Shown piece after piece: positions 24,801-34,116 of a stretch of DNA of 64,000 nucleotides. The DNA is from Calocera cornea HHB12733. Its lineage: Eukaryota; Basidiomycota; Dacrymycetes; Dacrymycetales; Dacrymycetaceae. The DNA lies in NCBI GenBank assembly GCA_001632435.1, contig KV423917.1, positions 186,001 to 250,000 of the forward strand, written 5' to 3'. Position 1 is the first letter of the stretch, and each line of letters starts with the position of its first letter. The notes beneath the pieces are model-generated. The model made no database searches. It saw only the letters and a program-made list of their open reading frames with translations, and was not told the origin of the DNA. Both the position numbers and the translations under genes were made by a program.

Positions 24801-25948
24801 ATGCCTTCCTACCGCTTCCACCAGAAGACCAAGTCAGTAGCTGGCTCTACGGTACGTGATCTCTCCTGGCCACACGTCAACATCGGAACTTACTCTTCCT
24901 CGCAGCCCAACAGGACCAAGTTCCAATGCATGCACGAGAGCTGCCAGGGCAGGCTGGCCCCTCTGGCGTGCGCCTCTACCTACGCTCGCCATTTCCGCTC
25001 TGCGCACTTCCATGAGCGCCACTGGCGCTGCGAGTTCGGTGACGGCTGTACCTTGTAAGTTCCAACCACATCCTGTTCCTTCCTGCACCTTCTCATACCA
25101 GCCACAGCGACACAACACGGAAGACGCTGCTCAAGGCTCATTATGCTCAGATCCATGGGCAGACCGTCGAGATCCCCAAGCGGGCCCGAGGAACCCTTAA
25201 GAGCGTCCCCCCACCCATCGAGGTCGAGGTCGATGTGAGTTCTCTCGCGTCGAATTCACCTTGCTATCTGACAACCCCCAAGGAGTTTGACAATATCATC
25301 TGCTATCGTCCTGCCAAATATGACCGTGCCTATGGGAAGAAGACGACTCCCCCGCCTTCCCCAGCGAGCGACATGTATAGCATGATGTCGCTAGACTCGC
25401 TTCACTCCTACGACCGCCAGCTACCCTCTGGTCGCCGCCCCTCTCTGACAGTCAAGACCGACGCGAGCTCCCCCTCATCCTCCTGCGTGCTGTCGACCAT
25501 GAGCCTCCCCACGGTGCCCCCTGTGATGCAGTACTGCTCGCAGCCGCAACGGCCTTCTTTCCCCGCTCAAACGCCGCAAATGCAGTACGACAGCCCAGAC
25601 CTGTTTATCCACTACTCGGCTCCCATGGGCTCGGCTCCCTACCCGGATAACACAGTGTACAGCATGAACATATTCCCTGAAGCCGAGGCGGCACAGCACA
25701 TGTCAGCCTTCGACTCTGCAACCGCAATCAACAGCGCTGTCCCCTGGGCCGTATGGTCCACCCCCGCCTCGGCGTCTCCCAAGCCGCTCTTCCCCCAATC
25801 TTGGGACGCCTCGCTCAGCGCATCCTCCACCCCCACCTCCTCGCCTACGCCGTTCCCGGAAATGTCGCTTGACCAGCACGTGTACGACCCCGAGCTGGAG
25901 ACGATCCTGAACGGCATCAACAACATCAAGGAGTGCTCTCCGTTTTAA
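24801..25948 (+). CDS. C2H2-like zinc finger protein, probable transcription factor
   Basis: Exons 24801-24851, 24906-25054, 25102-25234 and 25283-25948 give 332 aa. Two adjacent fingers of loose C2H2 type are visible: C-x4-C ... H-x4-H (FQCMHESCQ ... ARHFRSAH, about residues 23-50) and WRCEFGDGC ... KAHYAQIH (about 54-85), followed by a basic stretch (EIPKRARGTLK). The rest is Ser/Pro/Tyr-rich disorder with an acidic end (DPELETILNGINNIKE), like an activation region. The acceptor of intron 2 is ambiguous (25101 or 25107). No specific family is recognised; transcriptional regulation is inferred from the fingers only. Confidence 0.75.
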
Positions 25949-26287
25949 GCGGCGCCACCCGCGTATCTGGGAGCGCTGCTGGGGCGCAGGGCGGTCAGAT
26001 ATGACACGACCACACGATCTTTATGACATACATAACCAAGGACTTTTGGGCACATAGGGTGCAGGACACCTATTTAACCGGGCTCGGGACTAACGTGACG
26101 ACTCTCTATAAGGCACCACTAATCATTGTTGTATCCCTGTAACACCACTAATGTCGAAATACCAATAAACGCCTGTCACTTTGCATCGGTTCATTGCGAG
26201 CGGGGACATTATTGCTTGCATATTATAACTTATTGGTACAGCGATCATAGCGAATACAGATCCATCAGGGGCCCCATGATGCAGCGC
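25949..26287. other. convergent intergenic region
   Basis: 339 bp between the zinc finger gene (+) and SWD1 (-), AT-richer than its surroundings and likely both 3' UTRs. Nothing else seen. Confidence 0.4.
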
Positions 26288-28302
26288 TCAGTCCTCCAGC
26301 GCAACAGGCGGGAAGAAGTCGGTATCGTCCTCGCTCTCGCTCTCCTCAATCCCACCCTCCACATCAACCTCCGCCTCCTCCTCCTCCGCAGGCACCCTAT
26401 GCTGCCTATCCACGCGCGCCTTGGGCCGCTTGGGCGGCGGCGGCGTCCCGCCAATGTCCACTTCGACCTCCTCTATCGCCCGTTTCCGCCTGCGGATCTC
26501 GTCCTCGTCCTCCTACGCATTTATGTCAGAATGCAGCTCAAGTGCGAGTGAGGGGTGGAAGAGAGCGCGCGCACGATATCGAACTCGTCCTCCCGCTCCT
26601 CGTAGTCGATGTTCTCCTCGAGCTCCTCGAACCCGGGGGCGAACGCACTCCAGTTCTCCTTGCGCAGCGCGCTCCAGAGGTTGATTCGCCCGTTGTTCGA
26701 CACGCTCGCGATGAGCGGCAGGTAGGGGTGCCACTACCGACCATCTCGTCAGCCTGTTCCCAACGCAGCGCAAGGCACAGGAGAGACAAGAGACGCACAG
26801 CGACATCCTCCACGCCCACGCCCCTGTCCTCGAGCACCTTCGCCAGCCCGCCCCGCCCACTGCGATACCAGATGAACAGTTTGTGGCTCCCCTTGTCCGC
26901 GCTGCCAGCCAGGAGGCACTCGCCGTCCGGGCTCCAGCTGAGCCCGGTCCAGGCACTCCGTCCGATCTGGTCGGAGTAGATGTGCTCGATCGCTATCCCG
27001 CCTTCGCCCTCTCCCTCTCCTTCGGCATCGGCGTCGACTTCGGCACCGGGGTCAGCGCCGGCGGGAGTGGGAGTGGTGGGGGGAAGGGAGCCATTGGGCG
27101 CGTGCGGGGAGGCGGACGCGGAGGTGTGCACGGTTATCTTCGGAAGGCCGTTCGGGGCGGCGCCGTCCGCTCCCGGAGCGGGGGCGGGGGAGTCGACGTT
27201 CGCCGCAGGCGAGAGCTGGGCCTGGCTGAAGTCGGGCAGGGTGACGCTGCACACGCGGACGGTGCGGTCCGTGAATATTGCGCCGAAGAACCTGCGCATA
27301 CTGTATGAGAGTCATGCTTTGGAGGTGAGGATGTGGGGCGCACCGGCCGGTAGGATCTACCTCGAGCTTACGGACCGCCGCTTTCGTCTCCAGCGGACAG
27401 CTGATAACTAGCTACATCATCCCATCAGCAGCCCATCCCACCCCATCCCCGGCCGCCCAGTACACGGTCCACGCACCATCTTAGACGCCGTATCGAATAT
27501 CATCAAGTCCCCCGCGGCCGTGCCTGCCCAGACGTACTGCCCATCCGGTGTGAACCTGGCGCTCGTGACGCCGGTCGACTTGGAGTACCCCTCCTCGGCG
27601 TTGTAGAGGTACCAGCGGCCTTGTTTGCGCGGCTTGCGGAGGTCGACGAGGACACATTCGTGCGTCGAGAGCGTGGCGAGGATCACGTGGCTGTGGGCGG
27701 GGGGTTAGCACTGACGGGGAGGGGCAGCGGGGAAAGGGGGGAGGGACGTACCTGGTACGAGGGTGGAAGACGGCGCCCGTGAGCGGGCTCGGGAACCACA
27801 CCGTGTCCCTCTTGCAGGCCGTCCTGCCCTCTACTGCCAGGTCCCAGACGGCGCAGGTAAAGTCTTTCGAGCTCGTGAGGAGGTAGCGGGAGTTCCTGCT
27901 CCATCTGCTGGCGGTCAGCCGTGGTCCCTGCACACCACCCACACCCGCTCGTGCCAGCCCAGCGCGAGCGCGTGCAGGCACACAACCCAGACCCCACTCA
28001 CGCAACGGAGACAACGCCCCTTGCATGCCCCTCGAGCCTGCGCATAACCCTGTACGTATGCAAGTCCCATATCTCGACCGTGCCGTCGTCGCCTCTGCCC
28101 GCGGCGAGCAGCTGGCCGTTGGGCGAGAACTGGGCGACGGAGGCGGAGGAGTCGAGCGAGTGGGTGATCTTGTCGGGGTATTCTTGGGCTAGGGGACCTG
28201 GGAGGGCCGGTGAGCGAGCGAGCGAGCGAGTAAAGGACGGTGGAAGTGGTGGAGAAAGGGGGGAAGGCGGGAGGACGCACTGAGCAGCTCGAGGTTCATC
28301 AT
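26288..28302 (-). CDS. SWD1: Swd1/RbBP5 WD40 subunit of COMPASS
   Basis: Exons 28302-28281, 28197-28002, 27904-27752, 27690-27477, 27411-27344, 27291-26799, 26733-26575 and 26512-26288 give 509 aa. The start MMNLELL matches the RbBP5 N-terminus. WD40 repeats follow (GTVEIWDLHTYRV, FTCAVWDLAVEG, GDLMIFDTASKM, HKLFIWYRS, GRINLWSAL). The diagnostic segment after the propeller is NWSAFAPGFEELEENIDYEE then REDEFDIEDEDE. A basic patch (PPPPKRPKARVDR) and acidic tail end the protein. Known role: core COMPASS scaffold for H3K4 methylation. A long disordered insert (about residues 235-315, Pro/Ala/Glu-rich) separates two propeller blades. It lies about 4 kb from the SPP1-like gene. Confidence 0.93.
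28212..28230. repeat. gagc tetranucleotide repeat in SWD1 intron 1
   Basis: About five tandem copies of gagc inside the 83-nt first intron of SWD1. It is a simple sequence tract and probably length-variable between strains. Confidence 0.8.
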
Positions 28303-28760
28303 CCTTGCGGAGGGGGACGCGCTTTCGCGCGTAGGGGGATTGGCGAGCTCTCAGGAACGTCGTTCGAGTCGAGCGCTGCGCAGTATATGCCTTTTCTCGA
28401 TAGTAGGTTTACGCTGACAGCAATCCGATGGTCGTGAGGGGGTTATGAAGCGAGAGGCATAGAATGGCTGGGGAGTGCGAGTGGGAGGGGGAGCGAGGGG
28501 CGGGTCGGGCGAGCCGACGCGCTCACGCCCACTTATAAGTTAGGGACGTGACATATGAATACAGTACGCCCTGCAATTGGATTCGCAAGGATAGGCGCGC
28601 ATCAAGGTATCACTACTTGATCGTGCACACCAGCAACCGGGTCTATTCCAGTGGTAGGCCGGCGTGCAGCCTGCACACGCCCTAAATGACATTCCACATT
28701 CTTCATTGGCATTGTCATGCTGAAGAGACATATATGCATACAATGCACACGGACCCGCCT
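28303..28760. other. intergenic region upstream of SWD1
   Basis: 458 bp between the SDR stop and the SWD1 start, both minus strand. It contains a G-rich part near 28430-28510 and AT-rich sequence after it. It should hold the SWD1 promoter and SDR 3' UTR; no discrete element is identified. Confidence 0.4.
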
Positions 28761-30071
28761 CTACTCCTGGACCTCCACAGGCTTGTCCTGCCCAACCAGC
28801 TCATCCGGCCTCGCACTCTCCGCCAGCCTTAGCCTCTCCCTTTCCCGCTCCCTCGCCGCTTCCTCCTCCGCAGCCTTAGCCATCCCCTGATCCGCCCCGA
28901 CCCACGCCTGCAGCACGTCCCCCACCCACCTAGGCATCCACTCCAGGGCCGGCACGAGCCGCGCATACGCGGGCATCCACCGCTCCCCGCCCTCGCGCTC
29001 GTCCAAGCTCCTGATTATCTCCTTGACGACGGTGTGCGGGGCGAGCGGCGGGCAGAGGAAGTCCCGCGTGTGGTTCGGGGGAAGGGCGAGGGAGGCGAAG
29101 AGCGGCGTTTGGATCTGTCCTGGGATGAGGAGCGTCGTGCGGATGTTTGGGGCTGAGGCGAGCAGCTCGCGCCGCAGGGAGCGGTGCAGGCTGACCAACG
29201 CCGCCTTGCTTGCGCAGTAGGCAGACAGGTGCGCCACCCCCTGCTGCCCGAGCACGGAGGAGATGGTGACCACGTGCCCTGCGTTCCTGGCCACGAGGGC
29301 CGGGAGGAACGCGTGCAGGGTGTAGAAGTGCGCTAGGGTGTTGGTCGCGAACACCCTGGCTGCCGCTTTGGGGGCCTGGGAGAGCAGGAGCGAGGGCGAG
29401 ACGATGGCCGCGTTGTTGATTAGTATTGTTGGGTCGCCAACCTGAAGAGGTTAGCGGGGAGGGAAGAGGAGAGAGGGGAAGACACACCTCCTTTCGGATC
29501 CGGGCGGCGACAGCCTCGACCTCCTCGGCATTCCCCACATCGCACTGATAGTACCTGATATTATCTGTCACAGCATCAGCACCATCCCTGCCCACGCGCA
29601 GCAAAAAGGCAGAGCGCCCCAAAACGCACAGTTCTCGCTCTCCAGCCTCTCCTTCACATCGAGCACCACCACGCCCACGTTGCGCACCGCGAGAGTATTG
29701 GCTAGCAGCAGCCCTATCCCGGAGGCGCCGCCGGTGATGAGCACGAGCTGCTCGCCCCAGTCCAGCCGGGGCGGCTTCATGAGCCACGTCCCTCCCGACC
29801 GGTGCACTCGATCGGAGAATGCTATGATGTCTGTCGCGAGCGCAGGTACACTGTCAGTGGTGCGGAGCTGCGAAGCGAAGCAAAGGTGCGCACGATACGC
29901 CGAGATGAGCGCAAGCCAGTAGACCGGCCACCGGACAGCGCTATCCTCCCAACCCGAGCCGCGCGCAAAGCTGAGGATCGGGAGGAAGGCGACGAAGAAG
30001 GGGGAGAGCGCGGTGTGGGAGAGGACCGTCAGGAGGAGTTCGACATTTAGGTCGTCGAGGATTGGGGTCAT
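28761..30071 (-). CDS. short-chain dehydrogenase/reductase, membrane-anchored
   Basis: Exons 30071-29630, 29564-29488 and 29441-28761 give 399 aa. The N-terminus has a hydrophobic segment (about 10-35) and a second one (about 48-63), suggesting ER or lipid-droplet anchoring. Rossmann motif: LITGGASGIG (111-120). NNAA follows at about 182. Catalytic residues: Ser about 234, Tyr about 248 and Lys about 252 (SAYCASK). This is a classical SDR like the RDH10/DHRS3/17-beta-HSD11 group, which oxidise or reduce retinoids, sterols or lipids with NAD(P). The substrate cannot be read from sequence. The C-terminus is a charged helix. Divergent from VPS60. Confidence 0.88.
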
Positions 30072-30621
30072 TCCGGTGGAGAGCGCGGGGAAGGTGGTGG
30101 ATGTGAAGGGGGGGTGGAAGGGTGCAGAGAGTGCAGAGTGCAGAGAGTGCAGAGTGCAGAGAGTGCAGAGGGGGAGGTCACCACCAGGGCGAGCGATGCG
30201 AGACTGAAGAGGCAGCAGCGAGTCGTTCCTTATATACTCCTCATTGTCAAGCGCAGAGCGTGTTGCTGCGGGACGACGAGCAGAAGCAGGAGGGCGACGG
30301 CGACGGCGCCGACGACGGGCAGCTGGTCTCCATAGCGCCCGCATCGGTGGGCGGCTGCAACGCTCCCGCTTCATTTCACGCGCTTCTAGCACAGCCACAG
30401 GGAGGCAATTGGACCGGGGAGGCGGAGGCGGCGCTCCTGAGGTGGGGACTGCGCGAGCCCACAGTCCCGGGCTGCTCGACTGTCATCCGGGCTTTCATTG
30501 CAATACACGACCACCTTGCTTTGTTTTGCATCTCTTGCATCCTCTACATTTCACCACCTTTCTCTCTCTCTCCCCCGACGGCCAGCCCCGCATCAGCCCC
30601 ACCCCCACCCCCACCAGCACA
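30072..30621. promoter_or_regulatory. divergent promoter region of SDR and VPS60
   Basis: 550 bp between the two starts. It contains a minisatellite at 30122-30170 and pyrimidine-rich sequence just before the VPS60 ATG, typical of fungal core promoters. A TATA-like tatata stretch occurs near 30232. Confidence 0.45.
30122..30170. repeat. 16-nt minisatellite (gtgcagagagtgcaga unit, about 3 copies)
   Basis: Alternating gtgcaga and gtgcagaga units repeat with almost no divergence about 50 nt upstream of the SDR ATG. It lies in its 5' UTR or promoter. Confidence 0.8.
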
Positions 30622-31492
30622 ATGAACCGTATCTTCGGCTCGAGCGCCAAGAAGCCCAAGCCCTCCCTGCAGGACGCCATTAACAGCACCGACGCGCGCA
30701 TAGGGACCATCGAGGTCAAGATACACAAGCTGGACACGGAGCTCGCGCGGTATAAGGACCAGATGGGCAAGATGCGGGATGGGCCGGGTAAGGTGCGTTC
30801 TGCGTGTGGGTCGGCGTCCACCGCCGTTTGCGCCTGGGGCTTTGTACCGCCGCTGGGGCTGGCTGGGCGTGAAGCCGCTGTCTTCCACCCCTTGTACTGA
30901 CTGCCTTCCGCAGCGCTCAGTTCAACAACGCGCCCTGGCCGTCCTGAAGCAAAAGAAGATGTACGAAGCGCAGCTGGACCAGCTCACCCAGCAGACATTC
31001 AACATGGAGTCGGCTGCCATAACGACCGACAACCTGCGGAACACGATGGCGACGGTGGACGCGATGCGGACGGCGAACAAGGAGCTGAGGAAACAGTATG
31101 GCAAGCTGGATATTGACAAGATTGACGTGCGTCTCGGATGCTGGCCGGGCTGCGGGAACTAGCGCTCACTGAGTCATGCAGGCGATGCACGACGAGCTCT
31201 CGGACCTGCTCGAACAAGCGAACGAGATCCAGGAGACGATGGGCCGGTCGTACGGCGTCCCGGACGAGCTGGACGAGGCTGACCTGGAGGCGGAGCTGGA
31301 CGCGCTCAGCCAGGAGGTGGAGGAGGAGGCGACCCCGAGCTATTTGTTGGACGCGATGCAGCAGCCGGACTTTGTTGATGAGGCGCCTGTGGAGGCACAG
31401 GTGCGTGGTTTTCCTTCCTTCTGCTTCGACTGCTTTCAGGTTGCTGATGGGGTGCACAGGCGGATAAACCGGAGGCGGTTAAGGCCACATAG
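30622..31492 (+). CDS. VPS60: ESCRT-III related protein Vps60/CHMP5
   Basis: Exons 30622-30792, 30914-31126, 31182-31400 and 31460-31492 give 211 aa, the usual size. It starts MNRIFG and has the SNF7 core: KPSLQDAINSTDARI, ARYKDQMGKMRDGP, RALAVLKQKKMYEAQLDQL, QQTFNME and VDAMR. The end carries NEIQETMGRSYG and DELDEADLEAELDAL, the Vps60/CHMP5 helix that binds Vta1/LIP5. Known role: late-acting ESCRT-III subunit that regulates Vps4 at endosomes during multivesicular body formation. The last exon adds only ten residues. Divergent from the SDR gene. Confidence 0.95.
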
Positions 31493-32182
31493 ACCCACCT
31501 TCGCTCCGGCTGGACTGTACCGCCGTATGAGGGAGCGAGGAGGGAGCACGTATGGGGAGAGGAGAACAGGGAAGGGTGAGGGAGGACACATGCTGTACGA
31601 TGTGTACGATGTGTATCACTAAATGTCAATTGAATATATGCACCACCGCAGCACTGCACTATTGCACGGGATCACACAGCGGACACGGTGCAAGCGATGT
31701 CCCAAGATAAAGAAGGCTCATAGGAGGAAGCATCACACCAGGGAAAATCACCGCAGCAGGGGAACACCAGGGGAAAAAGATAGGCGACCTACAGCATATG
31801 AGGCGTCTCGGAGAAGGCGCTCGCCGCTGACGTGCTGCAGAAGGACGGCCCTGAGCGGCTGTATGAACGCGCGCGTGGGGAGGTGGTAGGGCTGGACACC
31901 CGCTGTACGCGGTCATGATATACTTTCATTTGGATATATGCATCACGTTAATACGCCCTGGTGGCTGCGACTGTGCGGAGAGATAGCGTGTATGGCTCGG
32001 CTGTGGCCATTGCGGATGGGACACTGAGGTCTACGGGGGCACGTGACCCTTATCTCACTGCACCCTCGTGCCAGCCCTCTCCAGGCGCGTGCACCAGCAT
32101 AGGCAGTAGATATGCGGGCACCAGCTCACCCTGCCCACACCTCTCTTCCACTCCTTACGTACCAATCCTATACCTGACTGAC
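31493..32182. other. intergenic region between VPS60 and the oxygenase gene
   Basis: 690 bp with no supported gene. The first half is AT-richer (3' UTR of VPS60). Short frames on both strands lack homology. The promoter of the oxygenase should lie in the last 200 nt, which are rich in pyrimidines. Confidence 0.4.
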
Positions 32183-33768
32183 ATGGTCGCCTCTCTCTGG
32201 CTCGCAGTGCGCACCTTCGCGCGCCCTACGCGCTTCCCCCACATCGCCAGCAGGCTGCAGCATGACCGCACACGAAAGCTCGCGACCCTCGCTGAGGTCC
32301 GCCAGTTTGCTCCTCCCTCCCCAACCAAGCGACCTAACATTCAGCGCAGGACACCCGGAGCGACCTATCATTTCGTATCCCTCTTGTCGACTTCTCCCGC
32401 TTCCTCGCCTCCACCTCCCAGACTCAGAAGCAGGAGACAGCGGACGAGATCGTCAGTGCGTTCAAGGAGGTCGGCTTTGTGTACCTCAAGAACCACAGGG
32501 TTGGGGAAGGGAGGCTAGAGGAGGTGTTCGAGAAGGTGCGTACACTGGTTGTGCTGCGGGATAGGTGAGGGGCGTGCTGATGGGCGTGCTGGGAGGGTAG
32601 GTGAAGGAGTTCTTCGCCCTGCCTCAAGAGAAGAAGGTTCGCTCTTGTCCGCGAAACCGCATATATGCGCGCTAATGCAGCAATAGGACGCATTAGCATG
32701 GGAAGGTGCGCCACTCCTCTCACTCTCTCCCTCCCTCCCCGTCTAACACCCACCCCAGACCCGCGCGCCAACCGCGGCTACGTCCGCCAAGGCCGCGAAC
32801 GCGTCACCCAGTCCACCTCCGCCGCTGAGATCGCAGCGCTGAGGCTACAGGCGCCGGATACGAAGGAGAGCATGGAGATTGGACGGGACTGGGATAGTGT
32901 TTGGATGAATAGGTGGCCGAGGGAGGAGGATGTGCGGGGGTTCAGGGGGGTTATGCTGCATTTCTTTCAGGTGCGCTCGCATCACCTTTTCGACGTACTG
33001 AGGCCCGGGATAATAGGCCGCAGACATGCCACGACACGCACGTGCAAGTGATGCGCGCGATCGCGCTTGGCCTGCGCCTCCCCGAGCCCTACTTCGACCC
33101 AAAGATCAACGAGCAGTGGCACAACCTGCGCCTGCTCTCCTACCCCGCTATCGATACGAGCTTGCTGAGGAAGGAGGGCCAGGCGCGGGCAGGCGCGCAC
33201 TCGGATTATGGAACGTTGACGCTGCTGTTTCAGGATGCGGTATGTTCTTGGCGATGCGTGCGGCAGAGGTGGCTGATGCGGTGGGGTAGGTTGGTGGCCT
33301 AGAGGTGCAGAACCCGCATACGAAGCACTTCCACCCCGCCACGCCTATAGTACGTCCCCTCTCTTGCTCCCCATACTTGATTCCGGATCTGACACACCCC
33401 AGCCCGGCACAATAGTAGTGAACGTCGGCGACCTCCTCTCACGCTGGTCAAACGACACCCTCCGGTCCACCCTCCACCGGGTCGTCGCTCCTCCTTCCCA
33501 CACGCAAACGGTCACCTCCCCCAATACGGGCGCGCAGAGCCAGGTTGAGATCGTCCCGGAGCGGAACAGCATCGCGTTCTTCTGTAATCCTAATTTTGGG
33601 GCGGTGGTGGAGTGCTTGCCTACGTGCGTCGGGAGTGAGGGGCCGCGGTACGAGCCAGTGTTGACGGAGAAGTATATCGTTGGAAGGTGAGTGCTGCAGT
33701 AGTTGTGGCTTGGTAGAAGGACGCTACTGATGGTTCGCGTGTTCAGGCTGTCGGATACGTACACATGA
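32183..33768 (+). CDS. 2-oxoglutarate/Fe(II) oxygenase of the isopenicillin N synthase-like family
   Basis: Nine exons: 32183-32296, 32350-32535, 32601-32636, 32687-32705, 32759-32970, 33024-33239, 33290-33349, 33403-33686, 33747-33768; 382 aa. The N-terminal DIOX_N part has IPLVDFSRFL, FKEVGFVYLKNH, ALPQEKK and RGYVRQGRE. The jelly-roll core has the iron ligands H248 and D250 (AHSDYGTLTLLFQD) and H306 (STLHRV), with the 2OG-binding R335/S337 (ERNSIAFF). The first 38 residues (MVASLWLAVRTFARPTRFP) are Arg-rich, free of acids until the end and look like a mitochondrial presequence; that exon is inferred from splice sites. Substrate unknown; relatives hydroxylate or desaturate small molecules. 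Exons 3 and 4 are only 36 and 19 nt. Confidence 0.88.
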
Positions 33769-34116
33769 TCTCTCTGTTGATGGAATCACATGTCATTTCA
33801 TGACACCGCTCGCCCAATGCGCCCCTTTATCACAATGATACAGTGATACGCGACACGACATTACCGTTCTCGGCCATTTCACGGATTCTGTTTGCTTCTG
33901 ACAAGGCTGTGCAAGAGCCTCCGGATTACCGAGGCGATAACGCGGACAAGGCGCTGTTCTGGATCAAATGCTGCGCATGTGCTGGCGTTTGCTTGCCATG
34001 CCCATTCAACGTCCTCTACACACAACGCTGTTGCTCGACTCAAAGTCGTCAACGTGATCTCGTTGTTGAATTGTATCTTTGAGATTTCAAGTTCTTTAGG
34101 ACATTGTGTTGCTTTA
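33769..34116. other. intergenic region upstream of D4
   Basis: 348 bp between the oxygenase stop and the D4 start. Small frames on both strands are not supported. Probably 3' UTR plus D4 promoter. Confidence 0.4.

Noticed and set aside
29930..30398. longer N-terminus for the SDR protein
   Set aside because: The frame is open upstream but contains the minisatellite and a poly-Arg tract. The ATG at 30071 directly precedes a typical hydrophobic anchor.
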